NCBI GenBank assembly: GCA_031262365.1
Contig: JAISHW010000108.1
Coordinates: 1 to 64,000 of the forward strand
From: Lentimicrobiaceae bacterium
GTDB lineage: Bacteria > Bacteroidota > Bacteroidia > Bacteroidales > F082
Direction: 5' to 3'
Length of the DNA: 64,000 nucleotides
Under the pieces are notes generated by a model. The model searched no databases, was not told the origin of the DNA, and saw nothing but the letters and a program-made list of their open reading frames with translations. Shown one piece after another: positions 37,869-46,845 of the stretch (positions are counted from its first letter, which is position 1; each line of letters starts with the position of its first letter). A program made the translations under genes and the position numbers.

Positions 37869-38999
37869 TTAAAGTCTCAATAATTTTGTGATTTTCAGAC
37901 TTATATCTAATAAAATAATTGGTGCATAACCATTACGTTCAATGTGTTTAATGCCATCTTCCATCAAATCACGCATTTGAAGCAGGTTTATCGGTTTTAT
38001 GAAAGGCGAAAAATTCGTGCTGAATGTTTTTTCGTCTTCAGGAAGTTGTACCAACTCTATTAAGTTATTGTTTAACAACAAACTATTTCTGAAAATTTCG
38101 AGTGCATACAACAACAAGCCTTTTTGTTTTTCGCGACCAATCGATTTCAAATTCGCCGTAAAATCAATCAACTCCGGTACAGCAGCCCGAAAACAAAGCC
38201 GCATCCATTGCTGAAATGTTTGAAAGTTATATTTTTCGTCTTCTTTGTTTTCTAAATAACGACAAGCCTCTATCCAACTTCCTTTCGCCATAATTGCCGC
38301 ATCAATGGCTTCATTTTGAGAGCAATTATAATATGAAATAAGTTTTTCTTGCAATTGCTGTTGCGCAATTGGCGGTATTTTAACCAATTCGGCGCGCGAT
38401 TTTACCGTTGTGAGAAGCTGCTCCTGATCTTCGGCAATGAGAATGAAAAGTGTTTTTTCGGGCGGTTCTTCGAGCAGTTTTAGCAATTTATTCGCCGTTT
38501 GAACATTCATTTTTTCGACCATCCACAGAATGGCGATTTTGTATTCGCTTTCGTACGCTTTCAGGCTGAGTTTGTGCAATAATGTAGCAGCATCGCGCAC
38601 AAAAATTGATCCTTGTTTGTTTTCTATTTCTAGAAAATCGTACCAATTTTTCGTATCAATATAGGCTTGTTTTTGTAAAACAAATTCGCGCCATTCTTCC
38701 ATAAAAAGATTCGATTCAGGATCTTTTTTTACTTTTTTTGTGGTCGCCGTCGGAAACACAAAATGCAAATCGGGATGTGCCAACTTGCTGATTTTTTGAC
38801 ACGAATGACAAACACCACAACTATCCGATTCGGTTCGATCGGCACAACAAATGTATTGCACATAAGCTAAAGCCAACGCTAATTTTCCGATTCCGCCTTG
38901 TCCTAAAAACAATTGCGCGTGACTTACCCGATTTTCGAGAACCGAATGTATAAGTCGCTGTTTGACAGCTTCCTGCCCGATAACATCTTTAAATTGCAT
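37869..38999 (-). CDS. holB: DNA polymerase III delta prime subunit (HolB-like clamp-loader protein)
   Basis: A 376-residue clamp-loader subunit. The N-terminus QFKDVIGQEAVKQRL is typical of the gamma/tau/delta-prime group. The P-loop position reads GQGGIGKLALA, with Leu in place of Thr/Ser, as often in non-hydrolysing delta prime. The zinc-binding cluster is CADRTESDSCGVCHSC. A sensor-like KLLEEPPEKTLFILI follows, and the C-terminal collar domain is divergent. It acts at the replication fork to help load the beta clamp. It is convergent with the cation efflux gene. Confidence 0.88.
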   Translation of the reverse strand: MQFKDVIGQEAVKQRLIHSVLENRVSHAQLFLGQGGIGKLALALAYVQYICCADRTESDSCGVCHSCQKISKLAHPDLHFVFPTATTKKVKKDPESNLFMEEWREFVLQKQAYIDTKNWYDFLEIENKQGSIFVRDAATLLHKLSLKAYESEYKIAILWMVEKMNVQTANKLLKLLEEPPEKTLFILIAEDQEQLLTTVKSRAELVKIPPIAQQQLQEKLISYYNCSQNEAIDAAIMAKGSWIEACRYLENKEDEKYNFQTFQQWMRLCFRAAVPELIDFTANLKSIGREKQKGLLLYALEIFRNSLLLNNNLIELVQLPEDEKTFSTNFSPFIKPINLLQMRDLMEDGIKHIERNGYAPIILLDISLKITKLLRL

Positions 39000-39196
39000 G
39001 GAATTTGATATTCAATCTTCAAAAATAACCATTCTGAACGGAAAAAAAGAAGATCAATGAAATTATATCAAACTATTTTATTTTTGTAATTCTTGATTTT
39101 TAATCACCGATTCATGATCCTTGATTTTCGTACTTCGTATATTTTTAGTTCCTTTGCAAGAAAAAATTTTTCAACGACAGACGGTTCTGATTGCAC

Positions 39197-40186
39197 ATGA
39201 GCGAACAAATAATTCAAATCGAAAATGTAACTCCTTCCGATCTTTATGGACCAAACAATCTATTTCTCGACACCATTAAGTCGCTTTTTCCGAAACTCAA
39301 AATAATTGCACGAGGCAACTTTGTAAAAGTTATCGGCGATCCGGAAGAAATCACTTCTTTTTTGAACCGTTTCGAATTGCTGACGATTCATCTCGAGCGT
39401 TTTGGAACGCTTTCGGAAGATATTATCATTCAGATAATGAAAGATGATGACGAAGTCGAAATCAATCAACGATTCAGCAATCCCGATGACATACTCGTCA
39501 ATGGCGTTGGCGGATTAAAAGTAAAAGCCATTACCGCAAATCAAAAAAAAATGGTGAGTGCCGTCGAAAAAAAAGACATGGTTTTTGCTATTGGACCTGC
39601 CGGAACAGGAAAAACATACACCGCTGTCGCTTTAGCCGTTCGTGCATTGAAAAACAGGCAAGTAAAACGTATCATTCTGACGCGTCCGGCTGTTGAAGCA
39701 GGCGAAAATCTTGGTTTTTTGCCGGGCGACATGAAAGAAAAACTTGATCCGTATCTACAACCGCTTTATGATGCGTTACGCGATATGCTTCCGCCGCAAA
39801 AACTCAATTCGTACATCGAAGACAAAACCATCGAAATTGCACCTTTAGCTTTCATGAGAGGGCGCACACTCGACAATGCTTTCGCTATCCTTGACGAAGC
39901 ACAAAATGCTACCAGAAGTCAGTTAAAAATGTTTCTGACACGCATGGGACGATCGGCAAAATTCATCATCACAGGCGATATTACGCAAATCGATTTGCCA
40001 CCGAAACAACCTTCCGGCTTGCTGCAAGCAATAGATGTGTTACAACAAGTCGATGGCATCGATTTTATCATGCTCGATGATAAAGACGTTGTTCGGCACA
40101 AACTCGTTACACAAATAATTAAAGCTTACGCACGAAAAGAACAACAACAAACAATAGAAAACACAACAAATAACACGACATCATGA
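39197..40186 (+). CDS. phoH: PhoH-family ATPase/ribonuclease-like protein
   Basis: A 329-residue cytoplasmic PhoH protein. A small N-terminal KH-like segment is followed by the helicase superfamily-1-like core: Walker [12 protein letters not shown] near residue 135, [19 protein letters not shown], Walker [12 protein letters not shown], and [11 protein letters not shown]. The ATG at 39197 was used because the in-frame TTG at 39191 only adds two residues. Despite the name, no phosphate link is implied. It overlaps purC by 4 nt (ATGA), so translation is coupled. Confidence 0.93.
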   Translation: MSEQIIQIENVTPSDLYGPNNLFLDTIKSLFPKLKIIARGNFVKVIGDPEEITSFLNRFELLTIHLERFGTLSEDIIIQIMKDDDEVEINQRFSNPDDILVNGVGGLKVKAITANQKKMVSAVEKKDMVFAIGPAGTGKTYTAVALAVRALKNRQVKRIILTRPAVEAGENLGFLPGDMKEKLDPYLQPLYDALRDMLPPQKLNSYIEDKTIEIAPLAFMRGRTLDNAFAILDEAQNATRSQLKMFLTRMGRSAKFIITGDITQIDLPPKQPSGLLQAIDVLQQVDGIDFIMLDDKDVVRHKLVTQIIKAYARKEQQQTIENTTNNTTS

Positions 40187-41133
40187 ACGCAATCGTAAAA
40201 ACCGAATTTCAATTTCCAAATCAAAAAAGTCTGTACAAAGGAAAAGTCCGCGATGTATATAATATCAACGACAAATACCTTATCATGGTTGCAACCGACC
40301 GTATTTCTGCTTTTGATGTTGTGTTGCCAAAAGGTATTCCGTACAAAGGTCAGGTTTTGAATCAAATAGCTTCATCGTTTTTAGATGCAACAGCCGACAT
40401 TGTTCCGAATTGGAAAATAGAATCGCCCGACCCAATGGTAACAATCGGGCGTATGTGCGAGCCGTTTCCGGTCGAAATGATTATCAGAAACTATCTGACC
40501 GGAAGTTCGTGGCGCACTTACAAAACCGGACAACGGCATATTTGCGGTGTTGCTGTTCCTGATGGGATGAAAGAACATCAATGTTTTTCGGAACCAATTA
40601 TCACGCCGACAACAAAAGCCGCTCAAGGACACGATGAAGACATTACACGCGACGAAATTATCAAACGAGGTCTTGTTAGCGAATCGGATTACATACAACT
40701 CGAAAAAATCACACGCCGTTTGTTCGAAAGAGGCTCAGAAATTGCTGCCAAACACGGACTTATATTAGTTGACACAAAATATGAATTCGGAAAAATCGGC
40801 AACACGATTTACCTTATCGACGAAATTCATACACCTGACTCGTCGCGTTATTTTATCGCTGACGAATACGAAAAACGTTTCGCAAAAGGTGAACCTCAAA
40901 AACAACTTTCAAAAGAATTTGTCCGCGAGTGGCTTATGGAAAACGGATTTCAAGGTAAAGAAGGACAACCGGTTCCCGAAATGAGCGATGCCTTTGTGCA
41001 ACAAGTGTCGGAACGTTACATCGAATTGTACGAAAAAGTTACCGGATTGAAGTTTCAAAAAGTAGAAAATGAAAATGTTATCGAACGTATCGAACACAAT
41101 ATTCGTGCGTTTTTAAACAAACATGAATCGTAA
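40183..41133 (+). CDS. purC: Phosphoribosylaminoimidazole-succinocarboxamide synthase
   Basis: Seventh step of purine synthesis: ATP-dependent joining of aspartate to CAIR to give SAICAR. The 316-residue protein has [28 protein letters not shown] near the N-terminus, [14 protein letters not shown], and LVDTKYEFG with [13 protein letters not shown]. This is the long version of the family. It is overlapped at both ends, by phoH (4 nt) and by the thioesterase gene (1 nt). Confidence 0.97.
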   Translation: MNAIVKTEFQFPNQKSLYKGKVRDVYNINDKYLIMVATDRISAFDVVLPKGIPYKGQVLNQIASSFLDATADIVPNWKIESPDPMVTIGRMCEPFPVEMIIRNYLTGSSWRTYKTGQRHICGVAVPDGMKEHQCFSEPIITPTTKAAQGHDEDITRDEIIKRGLVSESDYIQLEKITRRLFERGSEIAAKHGLILVDTKYEFGKIGNTIYLIDEIHTPDSSRYFIADEYEKRFAKGEPQKQLSKEFVREWLMENGFQGKEGQPVPEMSDAFVQQVSERYIELYEKVTGLKFQKVENENVIERIEHNIRAFLNKHES

Positions 41134-41537
41134 TGATATCTGATATTTTTTCTATTGCGTTCAAAGTGCGCGATTACGAGTGCGACATGCAAGGAATTGT
41201 CAACAACACTAATTTTTTGCACTATTTAGAACATGCGCGACACGAATATTTAAAATCTGTTGGTCTTGATTTTGCCGAGTTAACCAAAAAAGGTGTTTTT
41301 TTAGTTGTCAGACGCACCGAAATCGACTATTTATTGCCGTTGCGGAGCAACGATACGTTTTATGTAACATGTGAATTGTTTCGCATATCGCCGTTACGAT
41401 TTGGTTTCAAACAGGAAATTTTTCGAAAAGTAGACGACAGAAAAGTAGCTTCGGCACATGTATTTGGCACTTCCATCAACAAAGACGGAAAACCTTTTTT
41501 GGCAAAAGAAATCGACAATTTGTTTGCAAAAGAGTAG
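41133..41537 (+). CDS. YbgC/4-hydroxybenzoyl-CoA thioesterase-family hotdog protein
   Basis: A 134-residue single hotdog domain. The family signature is VRDYECDMQGIVNNTNFLHYLEHAR, where the Asp before the conserved QG/HG position is the presumed catalytic acid. It is probably an acyl-CoA thioesterase. It is the last gene of the phoH-purC-thioesterase operon; a hairpin terminator follows immediately. Confidence 0.88.
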   Translation: MISDIFSIAFKVRDYECDMQGIVNNTNFLHYLEHARHEYLKSVGLDFAELTKKGVFLVVRRTEIDYLLPLRSNDTFYVTCELFRISPLRFGFKQEIFRKVDDRKVASAHVFGTSINKDGKPFLAKEIDNLFAKE

Positions 41538-41566
41538 CAATGTTGTGTACAACATTGCACTTTTAT
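41537..41566 (+). terminator. Terminator of the phoH-purC operon
   Basis: GCAATGTTG pairs with CAACATTGC around a 4-nt loop (nine pairs), followed by ACTTTTATTT. The stem begins at the last base of the thioesterase stop codon. Confidence 0.75.
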
Positions 41567-41570
41567 TTAC

Positions 41571-41692
41571 GGGTGCCTCTAAAAATCCAAAATACTGCGT
41601 TACGCTCACTCGCCAAAATGCTCATTTACGCCAAGTAAACTACGCTTTTGTCTCGGTCGCAAGCCTTGTCTTTTGAATTTTTAGAAGCTCCC
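41571..41692 (+). repeat. Dispersed 120-bp repeat, copy C
   Basis: Same orientation as copy B. It starts GGGTGCCTCTAAAAATCC and ends ATTTTTAGAAGCTCCC. The bases TTAC occur on both outer flanks and may be a target duplication. It fills the space between the terminator and the glyS stop codon at 41693. Confidence 0.85.
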
Positions 41693-43219
41693 TTACATTT
41701 TTATCTTCACTTTTTCGGTAATCACATGTTGCAATTCGTCGACGTTGATGCGTTCTTGTTGCATGGTGTCGCGGTCGCGAATTGTTACGGTATTGTCTTC
41801 GAGCGTTTGGTGATCGACTGTAACGCAAAACGGTGTTCCGATCGCGTCTTGCCGACGGTAACGTTTTCCGATTGCATCTTTTTCTTCGTAATAACACATG
41901 AAATCTTGCTTCAAGTCCGACATGATTTCACGTGCCTTTTCCGGCAATCCGTCTTTTTTCATCAACGGCAAAATGGCTACCTTATAAGGAGCCAAAGTGG
42001 GCGGAAATTTCATCACAACGCGTTCTGTTCCGTCTTCTAATTTTTCTTCGTTATAAGCAAAGCTCAACAAAGCCAGAAACATACGATCGAGACCTATTGA
42101 TGTTTCAATCACATAAGGAATGTAGCTTTCATTCAATTCAGGATCGAAATATTGTAATTTTTTTCCCGAATGTTTTGAGTGTGCCGCCAAATCGAAATCG
42201 GTGCGCGAATGAATCCCTTCCAATTCCTTAAATCCAAACGGAAATTCGAATTCGATATCGGAAGCCGCGTTGGCATAATGCGCCAATTTTTCGTGATCGT
42301 GAAAACGGTATTTCGATGCCGGAATGCCCAACGAAAGATGCCAACGCATACGTGTTTCTTTCCAGTATTCGTACCAGTTGAGTTCTTCGCCCGGACGCAT
42401 AAAAAATTGCATTTCCATTTGTTCGAACTCGCGCATGCGGAAAATAAACTGACGTGCAACAATCTCATTACGAAATGCTTTTCCGGTTTGAGCAATACCA
42501 AAAGGAAGTTTCATGCGACCGGTTTTTTGTACATTAAGATAATTGACAAAAATTCCTTGAGCTGTTTCGGGACGTAAAAATAGTTCGCTTGCTCCTTCGA
42601 CAGTCGAACCCATTTGAGTCGAAAACATGAGGTTGAATTGGCGTACTTCGGTCCAGTTTCTTGAACCTGAAATCGGACAAACGATTCCCAAGTCTTCGAT
42701 TAATTTTTTAATTCCTTCTAAATCATTTTGTTCCATCGATCGATACAATCGATGACCGATTTCTTCAATTTGTTTTTTGTATTCTAAAACACGTGGGTTG
42801 GTACTTACAAATTGTGCTTTGTCGAAAGCGTCGCCAAAGCGTTTAGCTGCTTTGTCGATTTCTTTGTTTATTTTATCTTCGATTTTCGCTATGTGATCTT
42901 CGACAAGCACATCGGCACGATAGCGTTTTTTTGAATCTTTGTTGTCGATCAACGGATCGTTGAAAGCATCGACATGTCCGGAAGCTTTCCATGTGGTCGG
43001 GTGCATGAAAATAGCCGTGTCGATTCCAACAATGTTTTCGTGAAACTGAACCATCGATTTCCACCAATAGTTTCGAATGTTGTTTTTCAGTTCGACACCG
43101 TTTTGACCATAATCGTATACAGCACTTAGTCCGTCGTAAATTTCACTCGACTGAAATACAAACCCATACTCTTTGGCATGAGCCGTTATTTTTTTGAAAA
43201 AGTCTTCTTGATTTATCAT
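41693..43219 (-). CDS. glyS: Glycine--tRNA ligase, class II homodimeric type
   Basis: A 508-residue synthetase of the alpha2 kind (not the alpha/beta heterotetramer), charging tRNA-Gly. It has the class II core with SSEIYDGLSAVYDYGQNGVELKNNI near the start, motif 2 region RPETAQGIFVNYLN and FRNEIVARQFIFRMREFEQMEMQFF, motif 3 GLDRMFLALL, and a C-terminal anticodon-binding domain (APYKVAILPLM). Its -7 box TACTTTTG is only four bases from the ATG, suggesting a leaderless message. Confidence 0.97.
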   Translation of the reverse strand: MINQEDFFKKITAHAKEYGFVFQSSEIYDGLSAVYDYGQNGVELKNNIRNYWWKSMVQFHENIVGIDTAIFMHPTTWKASGHVDAFNDPLIDNKDSKKRYRADVLVEDHIAKIEDKINKEIDKAAKRFGDAFDKAQFVSTNPRVLEYKKQIEEIGHRLYRSMEQNDLEGIKKLIEDLGIVCPISGSRNWTEVRQFNLMFSTQMGSTVEGASELFLRPETAQGIFVNYLNVQKTGRMKLPFGIAQTGKAFRNEIVARQFIFRMREFEQMEMQFFMRPGEELNWYEYWKETRMRWHLSLGIPASKYRFHDHEKLAHYANAASDIEFEFPFGFKELEGIHSRTDFDLAAHSKHSGKKLQYFDPELNESYIPYVIETSIGLDRMFLALLSFAYNEEKLEDGTERVVMKFPPTLAPYKVAILPLMKKDGLPEKAREIMSDLKQDFMCYYEEKDAIGKRYRRQDAIGTPFCVTVDHQTLEDNTVTIRDRDTMQQERINVDELQHVITEKVKIKM

Positions 43220-43223
43220 GGCA

Positions 43224-43231
43224 CAAAAGTA
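43224..43231 (-). promoter_or_regulatory. glyS -7 promoter box
   Basis: TACTTTTG on the minus strand, ending four bases before the glyS ATG at 43219. Confidence 0.55.
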
Positions 43232-43256
43232 AAAATTTGATTTGAAATTTATTCAG

Positions 43257-43318
43257 TGAGCCTCTAAAAATCCAAAATACCACGTTACGCTTCACCGTCG
43301 GTTATGCACATTTCACGC
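43257..43318 (+). repeat. Dispersed 120-bp repeat, copy D (left half only)
   Basis: The first 60 bases match copy C (CCTCTAAAAATCC start, then CGTTACGCT and ATTTACGCC-like blocks). Similarity then stops. The missing right end may be the fragment at 51740-51757, on the far side of the pst-pho block. Confidence 0.65.
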
Positions 43319-43434
43319 CTGCGGCGTTTCATCTCGTTAATCAACCACAGCAAAACCACACGAACCGAACACCACATTTCTTCATTTTTCATTCTATATT
43401 CTACATTCCCTCCCCTTCGGACAATTCTAAAATC
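43319..43434. other. Unassigned stretch between repeat copy D and the pst operator
   Basis: A junction region with no reading frame of protein character, no tRNA and no convincing hairpin. Base composition changes hereabouts toward the more G+C-rich pst-pho block. Confidence 0.4.
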
Positions 43435-43490
43435 TTAGCCTTTTCGTAACAATTTTGAAACCAACCCTTAACATCCGGTCTATACATTTG
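43435..43490 (+). promoter_or_regulatory. Candidate Pho box and promoter of the pst-pho operon
   Basis: Four pentamers, TTAGC (43435), GTAAC (43446), GAAAC (43457) and TTAAC (43468), are spaced exactly 11 bp apart. The last ends 10 nt before the -7 box TACATTTG (43483-43490), and the porin ATG follows at 43515. PhoB and PhoP sites in other phyla are 11-bp-period direct repeats placed just upstream of the -10 region in the same way. The operon encodes its own PhoB-type regulator. Confidence 0.65.
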
Positions 43491-43514
43491 TCGCATCTCA
43501 TTAAATAAAAATAT

Positions 43515-44747
43515 ATGAAGAAAATGATTGCAATGACAGGTTTACTCTTTCTCTCTTTTGCCGCTGCGGCGCAAGAGGAGAAGACACAACCTGAAAAGAG
43601 AGAAACGATCGTTGAAAAGGCGGAAAACAAGTTAAAAATCTCCGGCTACCTGCAAGGTCAAGCACAGTGGGCAGAGAGCAGAGGCATCAAAGCATTTACG
43701 GACGGAGGTTCTTTTTCGGGGGCATCCAATATGCGGTTCGGCATACGCCGTGGCCGGATAAAATTCACGTATACCGCAGGGATTGCGCAAGTGGTTTTTC
43801 AGCCCGATTTTACCGAAAAAGGGGTGGGTATCAAAGATGCGTACCTGAAAGTAACGACAAAATCGAAAGGTATCGGCGGCCAATTGGGGCTATTTGATCG
43901 CCCTTTCGGGTATGAAATCAATTACTCTTCTTCCTTGCGCGAAACGCCCGAAAGAAGCCGTGTTTTTCTCTCTTTGTTTCCGGGCGAGAGGGAGGTCGGT
44001 GCGATGATTCAATTAAACGGCAAAGGAATCTTGTCCGATTTTACCTTGAACGCAGGCCTATTCAATGGAAACGGAATAGGGGTTGAAACCGATTCCCGCA
44101 AAGATTTCATCGGGCGGTTGGCTTGGTTGAGGAAGAGAGAAAAGAGCGTGTTGGGAGCGGCTTTCTCCTACTACAACGGGGCGGTGATGAATCCGGTCGA
44201 CGAATCATACGAATACAATAAAAAGACGGGATTTGAAAAGAGAGAGGGGCAAAAATCATCGTACGAGAAAAGAGAATACTTCGGTTTTTCCGCCCAATAT
44301 AGCCAAAAATGGGCCCTCGGGACTACGCATATCCGCGCGGAATACCTTTTCGGCCAACAACCCGGCACCATTAAATCAAATGCAAACCCGGGCGGATCTT
44401 CTTTCGGCGCGGGAACCGAGCCGTTGCACCTGCGAAAGTTTAACGGATACTATGCAATGCTGGTACAAGACCTCGGCTCGTCCAAACACTCGCTGGTAGC
44501 GAAATACGACTATTATGATCCGAATACCGAAATCTCTTCCGCCGAAATAGGCCGGCTCAACCGGACGGGCAGCGAAGATGTGGCGTACGCTACGATAGGG
44601 TTCGGGTATTTATACCGCATGACGGACAATATCCGCTTGATGGGTTATTACGACATTGTTCAAAATGAGCATTGCCCTGCCCTGAAAGGGTTTGAAGAAA
44701 GAGTAAAACAAAATGTTTTCACCGCAAGAATTCAGGTTAAATTTTAA
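43515..44747 (+). CDS. Phosphate-selective porin (OprO/OprP-like)
   Basis: A 410-residue outer-membrane beta-barrel. The signal peptide ends at FAAAAQ (residue 20), a short Glu/Lys-rich segment follows, then antiparallel strands beginning KLKISGYLQGQAQWAE, with FGIRRGRIKFTYTAGIAQVVFQPDFTEKG. It ends with the barrel-closing FTARIQVKF (terminal Phe). The family imports phosphate or polyphosphate across the outer membrane. It is the first gene of the pst-pho operon, directly behind the candidate Pho box. Confidence 0.9.
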   Translation: MKKMIAMTGLLFLSFAAAAQEEKTQPEKRETIVEKAENKLKISGYLQGQAQWAESRGIKAFTDGGSFSGASNMRFGIRRGRIKFTYTAGIAQVVFQPDFTEKGVGIKDAYLKVTTKSKGIGGQLGLFDRPFGYEINYSSSLRETPERSRVFLSLFPGEREVGAMIQLNGKGILSDFTLNAGLFNGNGIGVETDSRKDFIGRLAWLRKREKSVLGAAFSYYNGAVMNPVDESYEYNKKTGFEKREGQKSSYEKREYFGFSAQYSQKWALGTTHIRAEYLFGQQPGTIKSNANPGGSSFGAGTEPLHLRKFNGYYAMLVQDLGSSKHSLVAKYDYYDPNTEISSAEIGRLNRTGSEDVAYATIGFGYLYRMTDNIRLMGYYDIVQNEHCPALKGFEERVKQNVFTARIQVKF

Positions 44748-44812
44748 AATGAACGGATGAAAATAGTCCGAAAAAACAACTCGAAAAATAATTCGATTAA
44801 ATAATTACGTAT

Positions 44813-45634
44813 ATGAGACAAAACATTCAAAAATTAGGGTTGATCGTTCTCCTCGGAATGAGTGCTTCCGGTCTGTTCGCACAAAAAATCAAAGGGTCCG
44901 ACAGTGTATTGCCCTTGGCACAAAAAGAGGCCGAAAATTACCTAAAAAAAAACAAGCAAGCGTCCGTTATCATCACGGGAGGAGGCTCCGGTGTCGGAAT
45001 ATCGGCTTTGATAGAGGGCACAACGGACGTGGCGATGTCGAGCCGAAAAATGAAGACGGAAGAAAAAATGAAACTTCGGAACGCAGGAAAAACCCCGGTA
45101 GAAACGGTTATTGCATGGGATGCGTTGGCCGTCATTGTCAACCCAAAGAATCCGGTTTCCAAGTTGACCCGCGAACAGTTGGAAGCAATTTTTACGGGAA
45201 AAATTACGAATTGGCAACAAGTCGGAGGCCCCAACCAAAAAATAGTGGTTTATTCGAGAGAAACCAGTTCGGGGACGTATGAATTTTTCAAGGAAAGCAT
45301 CCTGAAAAACAAAAATTACATGTCTTCCGTCTTATCCATGCCGGCAACAGGCGCCATTATTCAGTCGGTGAGCCAAACACCCGGTGCAATCGGATACGTC
45401 GGCATGGCCTACCTGAACAAGGACGTAAAGGCGTTAAAAATAAGCTACGACGGGAAAACATACATTGAACCCTCTTACGCAAACGCCAAAAACAAAAGTT
45501 ACCCGGTGCTGCGCCCGTTGTTGTTGTACTACACCAAAAACAACGAACAAAACGTAAAACCATTCATTGATTATGTGCTTTCGGCCGAAGGGCAACGCAC
45601 GGTAAAAGAGATCGGATACATAGATACATTGTAA
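44813..45634 (+). CDS. pstS: Phosphate ABC transporter substrate-binding protein
   Basis: A 273-residue periplasmic phosphate-binding protein. The signal peptide ends at GLFAQ (residue 23). Phosphate contacts are visible in KGSDSVLPL, ITGGGSGVGISALIEGTTDVAMSSR and SRETSSGTYEFF. The middle segment VNPKNPVSKLTREQLEAIF and ITNWQQVGG recurs in degenerate form in PstC. It starts 65 nt after the porin gene and abuts pstC. Confidence 0.95.
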   Translation: MRQNIQKLGLIVLLGMSASGLFAQKIKGSDSVLPLAQKEAENYLKKNKQASVIITGGGSGVGISALIEGTTDVAMSSRKMKTEEKMKLRNAGKTPVETVIAWDALAVIVNPKNPVSKLTREQLEAIFTGKITNWQQVGGPNQKIVVYSRETSSGTYEFFKESILKNKNYMSSVLSMPATGAIIQSVSQTPGAIGYVGMAYLNKDVKALKISYDGKTYIEPSYANAKNKSYPVLRPLLLYYTKNNEQNVKPFIDYVLSAEGQRTVKEIGYIDTL

Positions 45635-46831
45635 ATGAGAAGATTCATTGAAAAAAGTGTGGAGAAAGTATTGATGGCAAGCGGGGCAATTACCTCTCTT
45701 ACCATCTTGCTTATTGTTGTTTTTTTGTTTCGGCAGGGTGCCGGCTTGTTTCGGAATTCGGTTGTGGAAGAAAATTATTCGTTGGCAGTCAATAAAACGA
45801 ATCCGGTTGAGAAACTCACGCCGGAAGAAATAAAAAATATTTTTGACCGCGAAATCGTGAATTGGGCGCAAGTAGGAGGTCTCAACGAAGATATATCGGT
45901 CTTTCGGTTGAACGACATTACGTCTTACGTAAGCGAGGAAGCCTTGGGAGAGGAGATGCAATTTCTGTCGCATCATCTTTCCGAAATTGTCGATACGCAT
46001 CCCCACATCATTGCCTTTATTCCGAATGAGTATATCCGGAAAGATTTTAAAGGCAAAGTATTGGATGTCGGGAAGATAACGCCCTCCGATTTTTTTGCCG
46101 GGAAAGAATGGTTTCCGACGGCGCAACCGGCTCCTCTTTTCGGATTGCTCCCTCTTTTGTTGGGAACGCTTTGGGTCTCTTTTGCCGCGATTCTTTTTGC
46201 ATTGCCTTTCGGATTGGCCGTTGCGATTTACTTGGCCGAATTGGCCTCAACGCGGACACGGGCCGTATTAAAGCCGGTCATTGAATTGCTTGCCGGTATT
46301 CCTTCCGTTATTTACGGCTTTTTCGGGCTGGTGGTTGTTGTGCCGTTGATACAAAAGACATTCGATCTGCCTGTCGGAGAGACGGCATTGGCCGGATCCG
46401 TCATCCTCGCCGTTATGGCCATGCCGACCATCATAACCATCGCGGAAGATGCCATCCGGACGGTTCCTCGCGCCACGAAAGAGGCCTCCCTTGCATTAGG
46501 AGCTTCGCAGATGCAAACCATCTTCAAGGTCATTCTCCCCTACTGCGTGAGCGGAATCATGGCTGCCGTTGTGTTGGGAATAGGCCGTGCCGTCGGTGAA
46601 ACCATGGCCGTACTGATGGTTACCGGAAATTCGGCGATTATACCGACTACACTCCTCGAGCCTGTCCGAACCATTCCGGCAACCATTGCCGCCGAACTTG
46701 GGGAGGCTCCCACCGGCGGTGCGCATTACGAAGCTCTTTTCATGTTGGGGGTCATTCTTTTCCTGATTACCCTGTTCATCAGTATTCTTATTGAAATCAT
46801 TTCGGCCAAACAGATCAAACAACAACAGTAA
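45635..46831 (+). CDS. pstC: Phosphate ABC transporter permease PstC with periplasmic PstS-like insert
   Basis: A 398-residue inner-membrane permease. The first helix (residues 16-37) is followed by a periplasmic loop of about 130 residues, absent from typical PstC, containing VNKTNPVEKLTPEEIKNIF and IVNWAQVGG. These match PstS of the same operon nearly position for position. Five further helices then carry the permease core with the EAA-type loop ALGASQMQTIFKVILP and GRAVGETMAVLMVTGNS. It starts directly at the pstS stop codon. Confidence 0.94.
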   Translation: MRRFIEKSVEKVLMASGAITSLTILLIVVFLFRQGAGLFRNSVVEENYSLAVNKTNPVEKLTPEEIKNIFDREIVNWAQVGGLNEDISVFRLNDITSYVSEEALGEEMQFLSHHLSEIVDTHPHIIAFIPNEYIRKDFKGKVLDVGKITPSDFFAGKEWFPTAQPAPLFGLLPLLLGTLWVSFAAILFALPFGLAVAIYLAELASTRTRAVLKPVIELLAGIPSVIYGFFGLVVVVPLIQKTFDLPVGETALAGSVILAVMAMPTIITIAEDAIRTVPRATKEASLALGASQMQTIFKVILPYCVSGIMAAVVLGIGRAVGETMAVLMVTGNSAIIPTTLLEPVRTIPATIAAELGEAPTGGAHYEALFMLGVILFLITLFISILIEIISAKQIKQQQ

Positions 46832-46845
46832 CGCTGTAAAAAAAA

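Noticed and set aside
39040-39165. Two CTTGATTTT repeats upstream of phoH as an operator
   Set aside because: Only nine bases, in A+T-rich DNA, with irregular surroundings; likely chance.
45755-45905. PstC loop as a frameshift or chimeric assembly of pstS and pstC
   Set aside because: The frame is open throughout, the loop differs from PstS at many positions, and both genes are otherwise complete; an old duplication fits better.
45434-46126. 230-codon open frame on the minus strand inside pstS-pstC
   Set aside because: It lies opposite two clearly coding genes, has no ribosome site or promoter, and its residues are those expected from the complement.
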